The position numbers were made by a program, and so were the translations under genes. From contig NZ_WVUD01000001.1 in the NCBI RefSeq assembly GCF_009856865.1, forward strand, positions 186,001 through 250,000: a stretch of DNA of 64,000 nt, given 5' to 3'. The notes beneath the pieces were generated by a model. That model ran no database searches and was not told the origin of the DNA. It saw nothing but the letters and a program-made list of their open reading frames with translations. The DNA comes from Solidesulfovibrio aerotolerans. GTDB taxonomy: Bacteria > Desulfobacterota > Desulfovibrionia > Desulfovibrionales > Desulfovibrionaceae. Positions 8,751-19,013 of the stretch are shown piece after piece (the first letter of the stretch is position 1; each line of letters starts with the position of its first letter).

Positions 8751-9466
8751 GCGCCCTCTACGTGCTTACCGACGTGGTCCAGTGCTACGGGGATCGGGAA
8801 GTGCTGCGCCTGCCCAGCCTGGCTGTGGCCGAAGGGGTCATCCTGGGGCTGGCCGGTCCCAACGGCGGCGGCAAGTCCACCTTGCTGCGGCTGCTGGCCT
8901 TTCTCGAAACGCCGGTGGCCGGCGAAATCCACTATCGCGGCGCGCCGACAGTGGGGCGTGAATACGCCCTGCGCGGCGAGGTGACCTGCTTTCCCCAGGA
9001 GCCGTATCTGCTCAAGCGCTCGGTGCGGGCCAACGTGGGTTTTGGCCTGACCGCGCGGGGCGCGCGTGACGTGCGCGACCGGGTGGAGGAAGCCCTGACC
9101 ATGGTCGGGCTTGACCCGGGCCGCTTTGCCGGGCGCATGTGGCATGAGCTGTCCGGCGGCGAGGTCAAGCGTGTGGCCCTGGCCGCGCGGCTGGCCCTGC
9201 GCCCCCGGGTGCTCCTTTTGGACGAACCCACGGCCAATCTCGACCGCGACAGCGCCGAACTGGTGCGCCGGGCCGTTGTCGCCGCCCGGGAGCGCCATGG
9301 CACGACCCTGGTCATCAGCGGCCACGATCACGCCTGGCTGCGGGCCATCTGCGACGACATCCTGTGGCTGCGCGACGGCACACTGGCTGCCCCGCTGTTC
9401 GCCGACGGCCACGCCTGGCCTGAAACCGCCGAGCAAACCAACACGGTCGCAAGGAATGTGTCATGA
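8747..9466 (+). CDS. tupC: Tungstate ABC transporter, ATP-binding protein
   Basis: ATPase that drives tungstate import, 239 residues. Walker A is GPNGGGKST (residues 37-45), the signature is LSGGEVKRVALA, Walker B is VLLLDEP, and the D-loop and H-loop follow (TANLD, ISGHDH). The ATG overlaps the tupB stop. The C-terminus is short and lacks the TOBE domain found in ModC, as expected for TupC. The last four bases (ATGA) contain the start of the next gene, so all four genes form one operon. Confidence 0.93.
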   Translation: MSALYVLTDVVQCYGDREVLRLPSLAVAEGVILGLAGPNGGGKSTLLRLLAFLETPVAGEIHYRGAPTVGREYALRGEVTCFPQEPYLLKRSVRANVGFGLTARGARDVRDRVEEALTMVGLDPGRFAGRMWHELSGGEVKRVALAARLALRPRVLLLDEPTANLDRDSAELVRRAVVAARERHGTTLVISGHDHAWLRAICDDILWLRDGTLAAPLFADGHAWPETAEQTNTVARNVS

Positions 9467-10170
9467 AACAGGGCGTTCAGATTCTTGGTTTTAAAAAATC
9501 CGGCAAGACGACTGCGTGCCAGGCCCTGCTGGCCCATCTGCAGGGGCTGGGCCATGCCCCGTGCGCGCTGAAATGTACGCACAACCCCGGCATCGACAAG
9601 GAAGACACCGACACCGACCGGTTTCTGGTCCACTGCCGCACGGTGGGGGCCATCGCCGGCCAGGAAAGCGCGCTTTTCTGGAACGATCCCCGCAAGGTTT
9701 CAGACCTGCTGGCCATGCTCGACGGCGATGTGCTGGTCATGGAAGGCGGCCGGGAGCACGTGGTTGCGCCCCGGGTGCTTATGCTGCGCGACCCGGCCGA
9801 GGTCGAGCAGTTGTCCGCACCGGGGCTGGTGCTGGGAACGTTTGGCGACGTGCGCGCCCCGGGCCTGCCCCATATCGAATCCGTCGAGGCGCTCGCCGCC
9901 CTGGTGCTGGAAAAGGGGTTCGTCTTGCCGGGACTGGACTGCGGAGCCTGCGGGCGCGACGACTGTGCGGCCCTGGCCGGCGACATCATGGCCGGTCGGG
10001 CGACCATCGAGGACTGCGCCACCCGCCATGTGTCCATTGCCATTACCGTAGGCGGCCGGCCGCTGACGCTCAATCCCTTTGTCGAGCGCATCCTGGCCGC
10101 CGGTATCCGGGGGCTGGTGTCCGAACTCAAGGGCTTTGGCCCAGGCCCCATCGACGTCCACATCGATTGA
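9463..10170 (+). CDS. MobB-like nucleotide-binding protein with Fe-S motif
   Basis: A 235-residue protein. Residues 1-110 match MobB, the P-loop protein that assists guanylylation of molybdopterin: GFKKSGKT at 9-16, then the CTHNPGIDKEDTDTDRF region. The C-terminal half has cysteines at 160, 163, 168 and 185 in the CGACGRDDC...C spacing of a [4Fe-4S] domain like that in PF04060 proteins. Coupling to tupC by ATGA strongly suggests a role in delivering tungsten or its bis-guanylyl pterin cofactor, for example to formate dehydrogenase. The function of the Fe-S part is unknown. Confidence 0.8.
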   Translation: MKQGVQILGFKKSGKTTACQALLAHLQGLGHAPCALKCTHNPGIDKEDTDTDRFLVHCRTVGAIAGQESALFWNDPRKVSDLLAMLDGDVLVMEGGREHVVAPRVLMLRDPAEVEQLSAPGLVLGTFGDVRAPGLPHIESVEALAALVLEKGFVLPGLDCGACGRDDCAALAGDIMAGRATIEDCATRHVSIAITVGGRPLTLNPFVERILAAGIRGLVSELKGFGPGPIDVHID

Positions 10171-10209
10171 TGCGGCTTCCGGCCCGGCCTGACGGGGCCG
10201 GCTCTCGCC

Positions 10210-10303
10210 CTTTGCGGTCTGTCGGTGGCCGCATTTGCACTGGAAACTGCGGGCGTGGTCCCGGGTGGGCCGGCCAAAGTTCTTTGCGGTCTGTCGGTGG
10301 CCG
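10210..10303. repeat. Pair of 22-bp direct repeats
   Basis: CTTTGCGGTCTGTCGGTGGCCG occurs at 10210-10231 and again, identical, at 10282-10303, a 72-base period. The pair fills most of the gap between the MobB-like gene and the sensor kinase gene. No coding role is visible. Confidence 0.85.
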
Positions 10304-10369
10304 GATGTATTGTCTTCGCCGCACTTGCCGGGTAATGGATTGGGAAACGCTTTCGTGAGGGGGGCCGCA

Positions 10370-11809
10370 ATGACCAGCGCCTGGGACGCCGACGATTCCC
10401 CCTTGGGGTTTGATCTCGGCGCGGCCATCGATCCCGCAGTCCTCGACCGGCAGATCATCGACGCCGTGGCTCGGCGCATTCATCAAAAGATGGATGATTA
10501 CGAGGCCTACAACTTTACCGCCAAGCAAAGCATCGCGCTTAATATCTTTTTTGATCTGGCCCAGGAATTCCCGCAACTGGAACACCTGTATGCGGTGTGT
10601 CTGCTCATCCCCAAACTGTTTTTTGATATCGAGTGCAATCTGTATGTGCTCGACAGCAAAAGCGGTGCCATCCGCCGGTGTGCCTACCGTTGCATGGATG
10701 CCGACGCCGGCGAGATCGGCGATCTGCCGTTTCCCCAACGGACTGTTGTGCGCGACGACCGGCTTTTTATTCCCATCAAAGGCAATCACGAGCTGATCTC
10801 GCAACTGCCGTTCACGCCGCGTGAAGATGTGTTCGGCATGCTGGAAATCTATCCGGCTGACCAGCTCTCCGAGCATGACCGGCTTTTCTTCGAGCGCTAC
10901 GCCAACCGTTTCGGTTTCCAACTCCATAATCGCATCCTGACCAATAAGAATAAAGAACATTTGCTGTTTATCCGCAGTCTGGTCAAGGATATCGGCCACA
11001 ACGTCATTGTGCCCAATATTTATTTCAAGCTGTATTACAAACGGCTGCGCTCGAAAATTGATCTGCTCAAGTTTTTCGAGTGGAAGCTCAAGCAGTTTTT
11101 TGAAAATGAATCCCAGCCGGTCGAGGATTTGCCGGCGGCCAAGGACAAGCTGCTGCGCGATCTGGGCTATGTCCATGAGGGTCTCATGGACCAGTACCGC
11201 CAGATTCTGACCCATTACGAGCAGACAAGCCTGTTTCTGGAAACCCTGCTGCGCCGCTCGCATTTCGAGGAAGGGCGCTACGTATTGGAAAAACGGGCCT
11301 GCAACTTTAAAAAACAGGTCATCGACCTGCAGATGGAACGCTACCGGCCCCGGTTTGAGGAGCGCGGCATCGAGGTCGATACGTCGCTGGGCGGCGTGCC
11401 TGACCAGGAAATCGAGGTGGTGGTGGATATTGGCCTGATCAGTCAGGTCTACGCCAACCTGTTCTCCAATGCCGTCAAATACACCCGCGAAGTGGTGGAC
11501 GCGGCCTCAGGCCAGCGGCGGCGCTTTATTTCCTTTGGCTGGGAGCGCAAGGAGAATTTCTTCGGTCCCGGGCGCGACGGTATCAAGCTTAACGTCTTCA
11601 CCTCCGGCCCGGCCATTCCCCCGGAAACCGCAGCCCATCTGTTTGAGGAGGGCGTGCGCGGCGAAAATGCTTCCGGCGAATACGGCACCGGCCATGGTCT
11701 GTATTTCATCCGCGAAGTGGTGCGCTTGCACGGCGGCGTGGAAGGCTACGAAGCAACCGATCTTGGCAACAACTTCTTTTTCGTCCTGCCCATGGACCCC
11801 ATCGTCTGA
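10370..11809 (+). CDS. Sensor histidine kinase, soluble, atypical
   Basis: A 479-residue protein with no signal peptide or membrane segment. Residues about 60-190 look like a GAF-type sensor domain (LPFPQRTVV, REDVFGMLEIYP). A helical region around residues 200-330 could contain the dimerisation helix (VKDIGHNVIVPN has the only well-placed histidine). The C-terminal GHKL ATPase is clear, with the N box QVYANLFSNAVKYT and the G2 box GEYGTGHGLYFIREVV. The start is an ATG after GAGGGGGGCC; the frame is open upstream through the direct repeats. No receiver gene is adjacent, so its partner is unknown. Confidence 0.75.
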   Translation: MTSAWDADDSPLGFDLGAAIDPAVLDRQIIDAVARRIHQKMDDYEAYNFTAKQSIALNIFFDLAQEFPQLEHLYAVCLLIPKLFFDIECNLYVLDSKSGAIRRCAYRCMDADAGEIGDLPFPQRTVVRDDRLFIPIKGNHELISQLPFTPREDVFGMLEIYPADQLSEHDRLFFERYANRFGFQLHNRILTNKNKEHLLFIRSLVKDIGHNVIVPNIYFKLYYKRLRSKIDLLKFFEWKLKQFFENESQPVEDLPAAKDKLLRDLGYVHEGLMDQYRQILTHYEQTSLFLETLLRRSHFEEGRYVLEKRACNFKKQVIDLQMERYRPRFEERGIEVDTSLGGVPDQEIEVVVDIGLISQVYANLFSNAVKYTREVVDAASGQRRRFISFGWERKENFFGPGRDGIKLNVFTSGPAIPPETAAHLFEEGVRGENASGEYGTGHGLYFIREVVRLHGGVEGYEATDLGNNFFFVLPMDPIV

Positions 11810-11992
11810 TCCGGGCGGCCACGCCCCCGAGACCGCCAGTTTGTTGCGTCTGTCGCGCTCCGGCATGCGCAATCTGCCCGCCCGTCGCTCGTGGCCAAGC
11901 CGTAGGGCTGCGGGCGGCTTGTGCCGCTCGGTCCTGCTTCAGCCTGCCTTGCCTGCGTGGGTCCCTCCCGCCGCGCCACCCCGGCACCGCCG

Positions 11993-12493
11993 TTAACGCG
12001 TGCGCCCCTCCCTCCACAGCCGCCACATGGTCGCGCCGTTGACCACGGCGATAATCGATTCCAGCAGCGTCCCGCCGATGGAGCCCGAGGCAATATTGTT
12101 GCCCAGCCAGCATAGGGTGGCGAAAAATAAGAGCCCCCGCAGCCGGATGCCGGTCAGGAAAAAGGCCGCCACCGTGCCCGAGCAGCCGGCGGCGATAGAA
12201 AACAGCGCTGTCCAGGACGTGGCCAGCCACACCCCCAGGATGATGTTGGCCGCCAGGAAAAATCCCGCCAGATACGGCGACCGGGTGCGCAACGACGCAA
12301 ACATGCGCACCGCCGACAAGCCCGCCGAAAACGACGCCGTGGGATTGCCAAGCAAGGCAAAATGCACGGTATAGGCCAGGCATTCCACAGCTATAAGCGA
12401 TTTGAGCTTCCAGTCGATGCGTTGGGCAAAGGCCGTCACACCCAGGACAAAGGCCAGATAGCCGACCATCTGGGCCGGCGAAAAAAAATCCAT
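11993..12493 (-). CDS. YgjV-like inner-membrane protein
   Basis: A 166-residue integral membrane protein with about five or six hydrophobic segments and short loops. The N-terminus (QMVGYLAFVLGVTAFAQRID), the central YTVHFALLGNPTASF and the SAVRMFASLRTRS motif resemble the YgjV (Imp-YgjV) family, whose role is not established. It is divergent from the TrmB-type regulator at 12715, with a 221-base spacer. It may be that regulator's target, but nothing in the sequence proves it. Confidence 0.65.
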   Translation of the reverse strand: MDFFSPAQMVGYLAFVLGVTAFAQRIDWKLKSLIAVECLAYTVHFALLGNPTASFSAGLSAVRMFASLRTRSPYLAGFFLAANIILGVWLATSWTALFSIAAGCSGTVAAFFLTGIRLRGLLFFATLCWLGNNIASGSIGGTLLESIIAVVNGATMWRLWREGRTR

Positions 12494-12690
12494 GCTGCGT
12501 CCTTATAGGGTCCGGGCTTGGCTGATGACGCCCGGTGGCCTGGGCGACGGCGGGGGCAACGGCCAAGTGGTTGGCATGTTCCCGGACCAGGGGCGGGAGT
12601 ACGCCCAGGATGCGCCGTTGACAAGATGCGGCGGGCTGCCTGAAGCGTTTGAAGCTCTTGACACCACTGGATGGTGGTGGCAAAAATATT

Positions 12691-12712
12691 GTCACCACGT
12701 GGAGGTGGTGAC
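12691..12712 (+). promoter_or_regulatory. Inverted repeat overlapping the TrmB-gene ribosome-binding site
   Basis: GTCACCAC and GTGGTGAC (perfect 8-base arms, 6-base centre) enclose the GGAGGT ribosome-binding sequence and end two bases before the ATG at 12715. A second, weaker CACCA/TGGTG repeat sits just upstream. This is a plausible autoregulatory operator or an mRNA hairpin hiding the start. Confidence 0.55.
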
Positions 12713-12714
12713 AC

Positions 12715-13521
12715 ATGATCGAAGCGCAGGAACTGACGCTGCTGGGCCTTACCAGTTACGAGGCCGCTGCCTATCTGGCGCTGCTGGGCCGGCCGCAACT
12801 GACGCCGGCCGAGGCTGCCGCCCGGGGAGCCATTCCCCGGCAGCGGGTCTACGATGTGTTGGCGAGTCTGGCCGCCAAGGGGCTGTGTCTGGCCCGGGAC
12901 GGCTCGCCGCGCGCCTATGCCGCCGTGGCCCCGGCCATTGCCCTGGATCTGCTGGTGCGCGAACGCGGGGAGCAGCTTGCCCGGCAAAAGCGGGAAGCTG
13001 CCGCTGCTGCGGCCCGGCTGGCCGAGGCGCTCTCTCCGATCTTTGCCGGCGGGCGTGGCCAGAGCGATCCCCTGGCCTATGCCGAGGTGCTGACCGGACC
13101 GGCCCGCATCGCCCAACGCGCCCTGGCCCTGGCCGCAAGCGCCAAGCACCGGGTTAATTCCCTGATCGCCCAACCACTCATCCTGTCGGGGGAGCAGAAT
13201 CAGACCTTTATGGAAGCGCCGCTTGGTCGCGGCCTCGACTACCGGGCGCTGTGCGACGCGGCCACCCTTACTTCCCCGGATGTCGGCCCGCTGCTGCAGG
13301 CTCTGCGCAGCCAGGGTCTGGCCGTGCGGCTGGCCGAGACCTTGCCGCTTAAAATGCAATCCTTCGACGACGAGACCGTACTCCTTTCCATGCAAGACCC
13401 GGCCGGCGGGCCGCCGAGCTTTACCGCCGTGGTCATCCACAACCGGGGCGTGGCCGCCATGCTCAATCTGGCCTTTGAGCAGCTCTGGGCCGGGGCCACA
13501 CCGCTGCAAGGGAGTCTCTGA
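12715..13521 (+). CDS. TrmB-family transcriptional regulator
   Basis: A 268-residue protein. Residues 1-70 form the TrmB-type winged helix (LTLLGLTSYEAAAYLALLG, then ARGAIPRQRVYDVLASLAAKG). A short coiled-coil linker (RERGEQLARQKREAAAAAARL) leads to a C-terminal domain of the phospholipase-D-like type that follows this helix in many TrmB proteins. TrmB regulators usually respond to sugars or metabolites; the ligand here is unknown. It shares one base with the downstream GNAT gene, so the two are co-translated. Confidence 0.8.
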   Translation: MIEAQELTLLGLTSYEAAAYLALLGRPQLTPAEAAARGAIPRQRVYDVLASLAAKGLCLARDGSPRAYAAVAPAIALDLLVRERGEQLARQKREAAAAAARLAEALSPIFAGGRGQSDPLAYAEVLTGPARIAQRALALAASAKHRVNSLIAQPLILSGEQNQTFMEAPLGRGLDYRALCDAATLTSPDVGPLLQALRSQGLAVRLAETLPLKMQSFDDETVLLSMQDPAGGPPSFTAVVIHNRGVAAMLNLAFEQLWAGATPLQGSL

Positions 13522-14045
13522 TGACACCACAACAAGAGCAAGCCGGATCAGGCGTCACCATCCGCCGGGGCTACGTGCCCGGGTTGATCGGCCGGGTGGC
13601 GGAACTGCATGGCTGCTACTACGCCGCGGCCTGGGGGGCTGGCGCGCCGTTTGAGGCGCTTATCGCCCGTGAATTCGGGGAATTTATGGAAGGCTACGAC
13701 GACCGGCACGATCTGGTCCTTTCAGCTTTTCGGGACGGCCGCCTGATCGGGTCCATCAGCGTCTTTGGCCGCCGCCGGCTGCCCGAAGGGGCGCAACTAC
13801 GGTTTTTTATCGTGGACCCGGCCTGCTGCGGCTGTGGCGTCGGCAAAGCCCTGCTCGCCCAAGCCCTGGCCTGGTGCCGGGAGCAAAAGCTCGCCCGGAT
13901 GTTTCTCTGGACCGTGGACGGTCTGCCCGCCTCGCGCCGGCTCTATGAAAAAGCCGGGTTCCGGGTGACCGAGCGCGTGCCCGACGACCGCTATACCGTA
14001 GTACGCGACAACTTGCGCCTGGAACTCGATTTAGAGGGTGTGTAG
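13521..14045 (+). CDS. GNAT-family N-acetyltransferase
   Basis: A 174-residue member of the GCN5-related acetyltransferases. The acetyl-CoA-binding motif A is CCGCGVGKALLAQALAW, after the beta strand AQLRFFIVDP; motif B, ASRRLYEKAGFRVTER, is typical of the end of the fold. The substrate is unknown. Its start overlaps the stop of the TrmB-type regulator, which suggests joint regulation. A structured repeat begins 16 bases after its stop. Confidence 0.82.
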   Translation: MTPQQEQAGSGVTIRRGYVPGLIGRVAELHGCYYAAAWGAGAPFEALIAREFGEFMEGYDDRHDLVLSAFRDGRLIGSISVFGRRRLPEGAQLRFFIVDPACCGCGVGKALLAQALAWCREQKLARMFLWTVDGLPASRRLYEKAGFRVTERVPDDRYTVVRDNLRLELDLEGV

Positions 14046-14061
14046 GTCAGAGACAGAAGAA

Positions 14062-14127
14062 GCCTCCGGCGGCCGGGGGCCTGAGGCCCCCGGACCCCCC
14101 ATCGGGGAAAGTTTTTCAAGGGGTTTT
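14062..14127 (+). repeat. Structured 3'-end repeat, copy A
   Basis: Begins GCCTCCGGCGGCC, then a 9-base stem CCGGGGGCC / GGCCCCCGG closing on TGA, then a GACCCCCC tract and an AAAGTTTTTCAAGGGG tail. A purine-rich tract (AGAGACAGAAGAA) separates it from the GNAT stop. Five relatives occur in the window. Confidence 0.88.
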
Positions 14128-14255
14128 GGCCGTTGGCCGGCACACTGGCCGGCTACCGGCCTGGACAGGCCGTGGGTGGGAGCGGGAAAGGCGTTTCCGT
14201 CAAGCGCCATCTTCGACTGCCCAGTATTTCGTCGGCCAGCGTTTCGCCCAACGCC

Positions 14256-14325
14256 AACAACCCCCTCAAAAAATTCTCCCTTTCAGGGGGTCCGGGGGGG
14301 ATGATCCCCCCCGGCCGCCGGAGGC
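14256..14325 (-). repeat. Structured 3'-end repeat, copy B
   Basis: Read on the minus strand it has the same GCCTCCGGCGGCC start, a stem of CC plus seven G against seven C plus GG around ATCAT, and the tail AGAATTTTTTGAGGGGG, homologous to copy A. It lies 28 bases after the stop of the acyltransferase gene and in its orientation. Confidence 0.88.
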
Positions 14326-14353
14326 TTCTTTTCTTTATTCCTGCATCATCAGC

Positions 14354-15076
14354 CTAAAATAACCAGATATGGTCCAATTCCGCGCCTTCCTTGCCGTCGG
14401 TGCGGCGCTCGCGCAAAATGGTTGCCGGCCGGCCGGCCACCACCATGTTGTCCGGCACGTCGTGAACGACCAGGGAGCCGGCCGCGACAATGGCCTGGCG
14501 ACCGACGGTCACGCCGGGAAAGAGCATGGCCCCGGAATAGACCTTGGCGTAATCGCCCACCGTGACGGGCTTGTAGATGCGTTCGATGTGCGACGCTTCG
14601 CCGTGCAGGTGGGTGAGGATGCGCACGTCCTCGGCCAGGGACGCGCCATGCCCGAGCGTAATGCCGCCCTTGGCGTCGAGAAAGACGTTGCGGTTGATGA
14701 AAACGCCGTCGCCAACGCGCAGCAGCGGGGCGAAATTAAAGCGCACGTTTTCTTCGGCCGTAAAGGCGGCTCCGCAGGCCCCGAACAGGTGCCGGGCCAG
14801 CAGGCGGCGAAAGGGAATGGCGAACGGCACGATCAGGCTCAAGGGCAGCTTGTCAAAGGCGTCCCAAAGAAAGTGCCTATGCCGCTGGGCCGGCGTCAGC
14901 GGACACTCCTGGGCCATGGGCAAGGTTTCCGCATACAGTTGGAGGCGGCAGATCGTGTTGAGTTCCAGGGGAGGGGCTTCCAGGATGGCCAGGACATCCA
15001 GCACGGCTTCGGGCTGCTCGATGTGTTCCAGCAGTTCCTCCACTTGTCGCAGGCGGCTTGAAAACCAGGCAGGCAT
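14354..15076 (-). CDS. Hexapeptide-repeat acyltransferase (maltose/galactoside O-acetyltransferase type)
   Basis: A 240-residue protein with a helical N-terminal half and a C-terminal left-handed beta-helix (about residues 110-225). The hexapeptide pattern is seen in VGDGVFINRNVFLDAKGGI, LGHGASLAEDV and VGRQAIVAAGSLVVHDVP. The terminal VVAGRPATILRER matches the NodL/LacA/Maa branch of CoA-dependent O-acetyltransferases. The start at 15076 follows GGAGGAACACCCC. The acceptor substrate cannot be told from sequence. It lies 50 bases downstream of the HPP-family gene on the same strand and may share its transcript. Confidence 0.82.
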   Translation of the reverse strand: MPAWFSSRLRQVEELLEHIEQPEAVLDVLAILEAPPLELNTICRLQLYAETLPMAQECPLTPAQRHRHFLWDAFDKLPLSLIVPFAIPFRRLLARHLFGACGAAFTAEENVRFNFAPLLRVGDGVFINRNVFLDAKGGITLGHGASLAEDVRILTHLHGEASHIERIYKPVTVGDYAKVYSGAMLFPGVTVGRQAIVAAGSLVVHDVPDNMVVAGRPATILRERRTDGKEGAELDHIWLF

Positions 15077-15126
15077 GGGGTGTTCCTCCGAGCGGGTGTT
15101 GTTGGCTGTCCCTGGGCTGTGCCGGG

Positions 15127-15663
15127 TCAGAGCCAGTATTCGGGATAACGCCGGTTCGGGGCCGCGTTGACGGCCACTACGGCGACGAGCAGCATGATAA
15201 GCGCCCCGGAGAGCACTGGAAAGAGGACGTAGAGGTAGCCCAGAGCCAGGATTTTCGGGCCGCCGGTGACGGCAATCAGCGCCGTGGCACCACCCGGGGG
15301 ATGGAGCGTGCCGGTGGCGTGCATGACGGCGATGGCCAAGGCAACGGCCAGGGAACAGGCCAGCCAGTCCGGCGAGGCAATGGCCAGGCGCACCGTCACG
15401 CCGACCAGGGCCGAGAGGACATGGCCGCCGATGAGGTTTCGCGGCTGGGCCAGCGGGCTTTTGGGGGCACCGTAGAGCAGCACGGCCGACGCCCCGAAGG
15501 AGCCGATGAGCATGGACAGGCCGGCCGGATCGGCCACCCGCTCGTGCAGAAAAGCCACGGCCGCGATGCCGGCTGCGGCCCCGAGAAACGACCAGCCGAT
15601 TTCGGCTGCGCCCACCCGGGGCGGGCGTGTTCCCGCGCCGCGCATTTTGGTAAAAAATGTCAT
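15127..15663 (-). CDS. HPP-family membrane protein
   Basis: A 178-residue protein with four hydrophobic segments and the family signature GTLHPPGGATALIAV, whose HPP triad names the family, plus GSFGASAVLLYGAPKSPLAQPRN. Members are membrane proteins; some plant members transport nitrite, while bacterial roles are mostly unknown. The ATG overlaps the stop of the upstream CBS gene (ATGA). In many bacteria the HPP domain and CBS domains are joined in one polypeptide, so this pair looks like the split form. Confidence 0.82.
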   Translation of the reverse strand: MTFFTKMRGAGTRPPRVGAAEIGWSFLGAAAGIAAVAFLHERVADPAGLSMLIGSFGASAVLLYGAPKSPLAQPRNLIGGHVLSALVGVTVRLAIASPDWLACSLAVALAIAVMHATGTLHPPGGATALIAVTGGPKILALGYLYVLFPVLSGALIMLLVAVVAVNAAPNRRYPEYWL

Positions 15664-16313
15664 ACAGGACACCCCTGGTCGCCGCCGCGGCAGGAGCGCA
15701 CCACGTCGCCCCGGCTGACGATGCCGCACAGCCCGGTGGCATCAACCACCGGCAGGCGGTTTATCCCTTGTTCGGCCATGAGGCGGGCGGCCTTCGAGCG
15801 CGGCGTGTCCGGGCCGATCACCACGGCCGGGCTGGTCATGAGGTCCGCAACCGGGGTTTCGCCCAGGGTCGGGGCGGCCAGGGGGCCGGGGCAGGCGTCG
15901 GGGGAGAGCAGGCGTGCGGTCAGCGCCGCTGCGGAAGCCTCGGCCGGCAGGGCCAGCAGCCGCAGCAAATCCTTGATCGAGAGCACGCCGACCACGCTGC
16001 GGCCTTCCAGCACCGGCAGGCCCGAGACGCCGGCCGCCGCCATTGCCTGGGCCGCCGCCAGAGCGGTTGTGGCCGGGGCGGCGCACACCGGATCGCGGGT
16101 CATGATTGCGGCGACCGGCACGTCCCGGCCAAGCCGGGCTGCGGCGTGGGCAAAGGCCAGGCGGTACAGGGCCAGGGCGTCGGTGGGGGAGATGTCGAGA
16201 TAGCCGCCGAGGTGGCGCATGGCGTCGAGGATGTCTTCCTCGTCCATGGCAGCCATGTCGGGCATGTCGGCCATGTAGGGGAGCCGGGTGGGCCGGGTCG
16301 GTTCGTCGGGCAT
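15660..16313 (-). CDS. Tandem CBS-domain protein
   Basis: A 217-residue protein. An N-terminal acidic/Met-rich segment is followed by two CBS domains: about residues 68-125 (VAAIMTRDPVCAAP, GVSGLPVLEGRSVVGVLSIKDLL) and 150-210 (VADLMTSPAVVIGPDT, INRLPVVDATGLCGIVSRGDVV). CBS pairs bind adenine nucleotides and usually gate a partner. Here that is probably the HPP membrane protein, whose start overlaps this stop. The ATG is preceded by a GGAGGACGCCCC ribosome-binding site. Confidence 0.85.
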   Translation of the reverse strand: MPDEPTRPTRLPYMADMPDMAAMDEEDILDAMRHLGGYLDISPTDALALYRLAFAHAAARLGRDVPVAAIMTRDPVCAAPATTALAAAQAMAAAGVSGLPVLEGRSVVGVLSIKDLLRLLALPAEASAAALTARLLSPDACPGPLAAPTLGETPVADLMTSPAVVIGPDTPRSKAARLMAEQGINRLPVVDATGLCGIVSRGDVVRSCRGGDQGCPV

Positions 16314-16380
16314 GGGGCGTCCTCCTGACGGGCAGCCTGCCACAGGAGCGACGACAGGGACATGACTTAGGTCAACCGCC

Positions 16381-16426
16381 AACCAAACGCAGGGAACGTC
16401 CATGGCGACGTTCCCTGCGTTTGGTT
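16381..16426 (-). terminator. Perfect 20-bp hairpin between glnK and the CBS gene
   Basis: AACCAAACGCAGGGAACGTC and its exact complement flank a 6-base loop. It lies 46 bases after the glnK stop. No long T-run follows on the glnK strand (GTTTGGTTGGCGG), so it is either a weak terminator or a 3'-end stabiliser. Confidence 0.65.
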
Positions 16427-16472
16427 TGTGGGGCAGCGCGGATGTCCCGCGCTGCCTTAAGGGGCGTTGCCG

Positions 16473-18409
<1,937 letters not shown>

Positions 18410-19013
18410 GTTTGTCTCCGAAGCCTGGGGTTCTACCGACAGGAGCGTCGGCCATGCACCGATTGCCGCCACGCGGCGTGCCGCCGTCCGTGCCGGTTAC
18501 GAGGAATCGAAGGAAGTAAACATGGGGCCTCCGGGGGTGCGGTTGTGTTGTCGTCACAGTAGGCTGTGCAATGTTGGGGCCTTGTCTGGAACAGGCCTGA
18601 ATAAAAGGTTTTTTTGAGAGGTGCAGCCTGGTTTGGGCAAAAAAACCCGTTTTGCGACATTTTTGCTGCGTAATGAGGTGCCAAAAATGTCGCGGTGAAG
18701 GGCGGATGCGGTATTCCCTGTAAATCACGCATGAATTGACTAGCTCAAAGAGCGGATTTTGTAACATTTCAAGTTAGTAATTTTTGCTATATTGTCATTT
18801 TTTAGGTTTTCTGCCGTCGCCGCGCATAGAGAAAAAGAGCACTCCTTCAACCTGTCCATCGCCGCGGCCCGACTGCAGTGCCATACGGTTCCGATCGGGA
18901 TACAGTGCTTTTGCGCCTGACCCGCAGCGGCGTCATACTGCCTGCCCGCCGGTGCCCCGCCCCCTTCTGTCCCACGCCTTGCCCCGACCCCGGCCATGGC
19001 CTAGACTGCCGCC
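18410..19013. other. Divergent spacer upstream of amtB
   Basis: This 604-base non-coding region becomes AT-rich between about 18600 and 18830. It contains one clear structure, the inverted repeat at 18654-18693. A perfect TGGCAC box on the amtB strand (18683-18678) suggests a nitrogen-type promoter, but the partner GC box is one base too far away. No gene was recognised here. Confidence 0.6.
18654..18693 (-). promoter_or_regulatory. 12-bp inverted repeat upstream of amtB
   Basis: GCGACATTTTTG and CAAAAATGTCGC are perfect complements separated by 16 bases. The repeat lies about 245-285 bases upstream of the amtB ATG and encloses most of a TGGCAC element. It could be an operator or an RNA hairpin in the amtB leader. 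Confidence 0.5.

Noticed and set aside
18665-18683. Sigma-54 promoter for amtB
   Set aside because: TGGCAC is perfect, but the downstream GC pair is one base beyond the required spacing and the TTGCA box is poorly matched.
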